Shown: positions 60,620 to 64,000 of the stretch, piece after piece
Layout: each line of letters opens with the position of its first letter
Position numbering within the stretch: position 1 is the first letter of the stretch
NCBI RefSeq assembly: GCF_033568475.1
Contig: NC_133122.1
Coordinates: 162,466,130-162,530,129 of the forward strand
DNA from: Henckelia pumila
Lineage: Eukaryota; Streptophyta; Magnoliopsida; Lamiales; Gesneriaceae
Reading direction: 5' to 3'
Length of the DNA stretch: 64,000 bases
Notes under the pieces: generated by a model
The model's database searches: none
What the model saw: the letters and a program-made list of their open reading frames with translations, nothing else
What the model was told of the DNA's origin: nothing
Made by a program: the position numbers and the translations under genes

Positions 60620-61140
60620 ATCAGGAATGTGTGTAGGAGGGGTGAATACACACTTTAAACTTTTTTTATTCAAAAATTAGTTCAGTTGAAATGTCAACTG
60701 AACCACTATTCTTTTTTGACTGTCGATGTTAGTTGACCAAAAATATTTTTTGCGAAAATATGTCGACTGATAGATTGAACAACTGAATAAGATGACTTGA
60801 AAATAAGGTCGACTGAAATTAAATGAACAAAATATGTTTATGGATGTTTGAATATACTTAAATACCCATGCATCACCCCTTCTTCCACTCTATGAAAGGT
60901 TTTCACCAGAAGACTTTGAGAATTACAATGACTTATAAGACTTTGATTCAGTTTAGGACTTATCACTATGCTTCAACTGAAACTCCTAATAACGACTGAT
61001 CTATTAAATACACAACTGATGTAAAATTTACAAAGAATTACAACTCAAGACTTTGCACAAATATGATTCTTGAAATTTGATTAAATGTAAACTTGAAGCC
61101 CGTGCTTAAGTTTTTTTTTTTATCTTGAGTGTTTTTGGGA
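60620..61140 (-). mobile_element. Copia LTR fragment (same family as 42628..45330)
   Basis: Shared blocks include GTGTGTAGGAGGGGTGAATACACACT, TCAGTTGA/TCAACTGA words, TTATGGATGTT and CATCACCCCTTCTTCC...GAAAGGTTTT. It is on the minus strand by comparison. It ends in AT-rich DNA near 61140, where another GTGTGTGTAGAGGGTGG block abuts the next LTR. Confidence 0.5.
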
Positions 61141-61167
61141 TCAGATGTGTGTGTAGAGGGTGGTTGT

Positions 61168-62564
61168 AGCGACCCTACTCGGATCTATTACCTAATCAAA
61201 GTAATAAGGCGCATGCAATAATATAAAAAGCGTAAATAGCGGATAACTCAAAATACAACAAATTAGATCGGCAGAATACAACCGACGATAAACACAAGTG
61301 TATAATACTTATACAAGCAAACCGAAAGTTCTTAGGGTCACAACCCTACCACTAAATCCTTGCTGTCATGCCACCGGCACCGGCCTCACTCTTGGTGCGA
61401 ACCTCCGGGACCGTCTAGCCTCAAACCTGCTCCACCACAAGGTATCCCAAGAATACCAAACACAGAGGCGTGAGCGACAACGCTCAATACGAAAGCAATG
61501 ATATATAAACAAATATGCAACACATAAATGACTTTAAAATCCTGGGTAAAACAGTATGCTCAGGGCGCCACTGAATATACTGCACCTTGCCAGAGAGCGA
61601 CTCCGTGGGGGTACTCGCATATTCACCCTACCACTATAGCGTCAATCTCACCGTCGTGGTCGCTCCTAGTGATAACAAAACCAGGGGCTGAGCCTCCCCA
61701 AAACCTGACTCGAATCCAAAACAGGACACAAGGCTCCCATGGAAACTGACAATACCTGACTCGAGTCCATGACAGAGTTACAAGCTCCCTATGAAAAATG
61801 TCAATGAATCACATCTCTCGAGATGCAGTTCAGTATAAAACATGCATGTGCTAAATCAACAAATCATGGAAACATATAGCACATACGAATGCAACATATA
61901 AGCATATATATCATGTCGACTATCTCGATCAGTATTTACGTACCTCTAAAACTGCGTGTCAAACCTAGCACACTGATCTAGATCCCACGTCTACAAGTCT
62001 GCTCTACTGCGACTACAATGCAAATACTCATGCATCATTATTTAAGTTCTAAAAGTCTTAACTAAGCTATTGCATACTCTTAAATTTTTTTAGGAAACCA
62101 AAGCTATACATGCGTCCGTTGTCAGCCCTTTGTTGTTGCTTGTCTCAAAACTAGGCCACAGCTCCGCTATGATGCATGGATCGCTCCGCTACTTTTGGAT
62201 TCTCAATAGGACGCCTAGAATTTCTTAGATCTAAGCTAGAAGGCCTAGGAAACGAGAGAGAGAAGGGTGAATGTGCGAGTGAAATGAGGCATCGGACCTT
62301 CTATTTATAGGCGACGATCGAAGCGTTCGATCGCACGTTCAGAGCGTCCGTTCCCGATCGAAGCGTCCGATCACACATCGGAGCGTCCGATGTCCCATCA
62401 GTCGTAAGCAATGACATCACCTTGCCGAGTTCATGCCCGTCGTCACGATCAGAGCATCCGAACACTGATCTGATCGTCCGATCTCGGAACGTTGCGTCCA
62501 ATCTCACATTTTCTTAATTGTGATTATCTTCCCTTAATTACCTTATATTGGATATGGGTCAATA
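61168..62564 (-). mobile_element. 3' LTR of a minus-strand Ty3 element
   Basis: On the minus strand it starts TGTATTGACCCATATCC (62564) and ends GGGTCGCTACA (61168). The internal part begins just above: AATTTCGAGGACGAAATTTC on the minus strand at about 62582..62601 and a purine-rich tract. This block precedes Tekay/Del 3' LTRs, so orientation is firm. The rest of the element is cut by the CACTA end at 62658 and the window border. No coding. Confidence 0.7.
62302..62510 (-). promoter_or_regulatory. U3 dyad cluster (CGGAGCGTCCGA) and TATA box
   Basis: GATCGAAGCGTTCGATC, CAGAGCGTCCGTTC, GATCGAAGCGTCCGATC, ATCGGAGCGTCCGATG, GATCAGAGCATCCGAA, GATCTGATCGTCCGATC and GGAACGTTGCGTCCAATC lie in 200 bp. 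A minus-strand TATA box (CTATAAATAG) sits at 62301..62310, directly downstream in transcription sense. Confidence 0.6.
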
Positions 62565-62684
62565 CATTCTCCCTCACTTAAGAAATTTCGTCCTCGAAAT
62601 TTTAAGTCTTGAGGAAAAACAAGCGAATTCCAAGCAATGTTCTTTATAACATCTTAACACTACAAGAAAAACTCCTAAAGACTA

Positions 62685-62950
62685 CATTTTTTTTACATGT
62701 TGTCGTAAGAGGTTTAAAACTGTTGTAGAAGGCCGTGTTGTTAAAAGTCAAGTTTAAAGACAACAATTTTTAAATTTTTTCTTTGAGAGAAAAGACAACA
62801 ATTTTACAACAGTGTAAAACTGTGGTCTTTTCTCTCAAAGACAACATTTAAAACCTGTTGTCTTTGAGCTTAATTTTTAACAACGTCTTCTACAATAATT
62901 TTAAACCCCTATGACAACAGGTAAAAAATGTTGTTTTTTCAAATAAAAAA
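62685..62950. repeat. Subterminal foldback of the CACTA element
   Basis: Large imperfect palindrome: GAGGTTTAAAACTGTTGTAGAAG on the left pairs with CTTCTACAATAATTTTAAACCCC on the right, with the 16-bp arms CTTTGAGAGAAAAGAC/GTCTTTTCTCTCAAAG inside. These are typical of CACTA ends, where the transposase binds. Confidence 0.7.
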
Positions 62951-63377
62951 CAAAAAAATTTTAAAATTAAATAAAATATTATAAATCATTCAAAATAAAA
63001 ATTTGAAATAAATTTAATATACAATTTTCTAATGTGACAAAATAATATTTACGACATTCTAAAAAATTTCATAAGAGACCAACCAAATGATCGGCATAAA
63101 CATAAAAATCTGAAGTATACATGATAAATTAAATACAACAAAAACCATAAAAATAAGAATCTGAAATTATGTAGAAAATCAATCTTCACCTAAAACCTAC
63201 TTCACCAAGAAGCTACATTAGCTTCTACTCCGAGGCCTACTTTTATATTATAGCTTGACATACATTCCTATATCCAAAATACAATGAACCATAACTACAT
63301 CAATTAACAATTCAATGAAATAAAAACTTTTAAAAGATATAAATATAACCAAAAGTGAGTGAAAAATGCTAAGTTAC

Positions 63378-63445
63378 CTCATGCCAGCTGATTTAGCAGC
63401 TTGTAAAGGACTCGAATTATACATAGTTCCTCTTTGGTTTTGGTC
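63378..63445 (-). pseudogene. Exon-like fragment inside the CACTA element
   Basis: On the minus strand a 68-bp open stretch is bounded by an AG acceptor (GACAG) and a GTAACT donor, reading DQNQRGTMYNSS then PLQAAKSAGM. It looks like a captured exon but I do not recognise the gene. It may belong with the kinesin-like fragment 80 bp away. Confidence 0.35.
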
Positions 63446-63524
63446 CTGTCATAATTTTGTTGAAGAAATAGAAACAAGTTCAATGGATGCTCAACCATGT
63501 GTAAGAATAGAAATGTTATCACTA

Positions 63525-63620
63525 CTCTATTTTTAACAATATTGAAAGAGCATGTTTCACAGCTAATGGAATAATACCAGGAGAACTTTGATCTCCCTAT
63601 TGTCCAGAAATTGCAACCAT
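63525..63620 (-). pseudogene. Kinesin-7-like motor fragment in a CACTA element
   Basis: The minus frame reads GDQSSPGIIPLAVKHALSIL, closely matching the segment of plant kinesin-7 motors beginning HGDQNSPGIIPLAIKDVFSI. A stop (TAG) directly precedes it, and no other motor motif (P-loop, switch I or II) is found nearby. It is a captured exon fragment rather than a gene. Confidence 0.6.
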
Positions 63621-64000
63621 GTTAATTAATTATGAGTTTCTGCCACTAAAATCTTGCTGTGTCAGAACTTAGTTTTCAATTGGTTACATATTTGGGAAAA
63701 TCAAGAGTAAAGAGAATGTGGGATATTACAAGAAAATTCACGCAAGCTTAAGTACGAACTAGAATTTAACCAAGCAGATGACTTGATCGAAAGTTAGGTG
63801 GGTAGACAGAATTGGCTAATCACACATTCATGAGAACTCTTGAGAAAATTAGCTACACGTGGATTAATTTTTGAACATCTGAGACCGGTTGGTTTATTAA
63901 AATTTTATTGTTTTCTTGTGTGTTGTCTAGTTGCTTATTTGTTTAATTGTTTTGTTTTGCCCGGGACTAGCAAAAGTTTAAGTTTGAGAAAATTTGATAA

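Larger units (their letters stand above)
62658..64000 (+). mobile_element. CACTA transposon end, running off the window
   Basis: CACTACAAGAAAAAC at 62658 is the CACTA terminal inverted repeat. The next ~280 bp form subterminal inverted motifs (AAAGACAACA and TGTTGTCTTT; a strong pair CTTTGAGAGAAAAGAC and GTCTTTTCTCTCAAAG). The preceding TAA could be the 3-bp target copy. The other end is beyond 64000. Inside, host-like exon pieces are seen at 63378..63445 and 63525..63620. Confidence 0.7.

Noticed and set aside
61298-61749. Two frames in the right-hand LTR
   Set aside because: No domain; they lie in the minus-strand LTR 61168..62564.

Overview
This window is nuclear DNA from a flowering plant, apparently a eudicot. 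It is AT-rich, genes are sparse and split by GT/AG introns, and plant-type transposable elements fill most of it. The LTR families and protein remnants would fit Lamiales (possibly Gesneriaceae), but that is an impression from memory, not a test.

Four host genes can be modelled exon by exon. (1) 33712..38211 (+): an MLO-family seven-membrane-segment protein, 14 exons, 506 aa, closest in feel to the MLO1/13/15 clade. (2) 48984..52919 (+): the MutY/MUTYH adenine DNA glycosylase, 7 exons, 509 aa, with catalytic, helix-hairpin-helix, iron-sulfur and Nudix-like parts. (3) 55645..57833 (+): a small DUF2996 chloroplast protein, probably NDHV of the photosynthetic NDH complex, 5 exons, 216 aa. (4) 58681..59468 (-): a short two-exon conserved plant protein of unknown function, 155 aa. 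They show no operon-like relation. The last three lie together in a gene island at 49-60 kb.

The left third (1..28 kb) is nested transposons. A solo LTR (929..11788, perfect 5-bp target duplication) split a ~61-bp minisatellite. That LTR was then invaded by an Athila-like Ty3 element (1588..7835) that keeps gag and protease but has no reverse transcriptase or integrase, by a related solo LTR (9425..10839), and by a foldback MITE (11499..11636). To the right are a 1.35-kb hAT-type element with an exact 8-bp duplication, a PIF/Harbinger-type element, and a decayed chromovirus (18717..28219) with LTRs of about 3.3 kb.

28..33 kb and 39..47 kb hold decayed Ty1/copia gag genes, tandem LTR segments, and two pseudogenes of the NAM-associated (Harbinger-linked) protein family. 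One of those pseudogenes is split by a solo LTR. The gene island also carries a Helitron-like element, a GC-rich hAT-type MITE and a 525-bp TRIM with a tandem repeat inside. The right end (60..64 kb) holds copia and Ty3 LTR pieces and the end of a CACTA transposon enclosing a kinesin-like exon fragment.

The most unusual signal is a shared LTR design. Several otherwise different LTR families carry clusters of short GC-rich palindromes (cores CTCGAGCG, CGGAGCTTCCGA, CGGAGCGTCCGA) in the U3 region just upstream of a TATA box. One solo LTR arranges them as a 90-bp higher-order palindrome. This looks like a recurrent U3 promoter or enhancer module.
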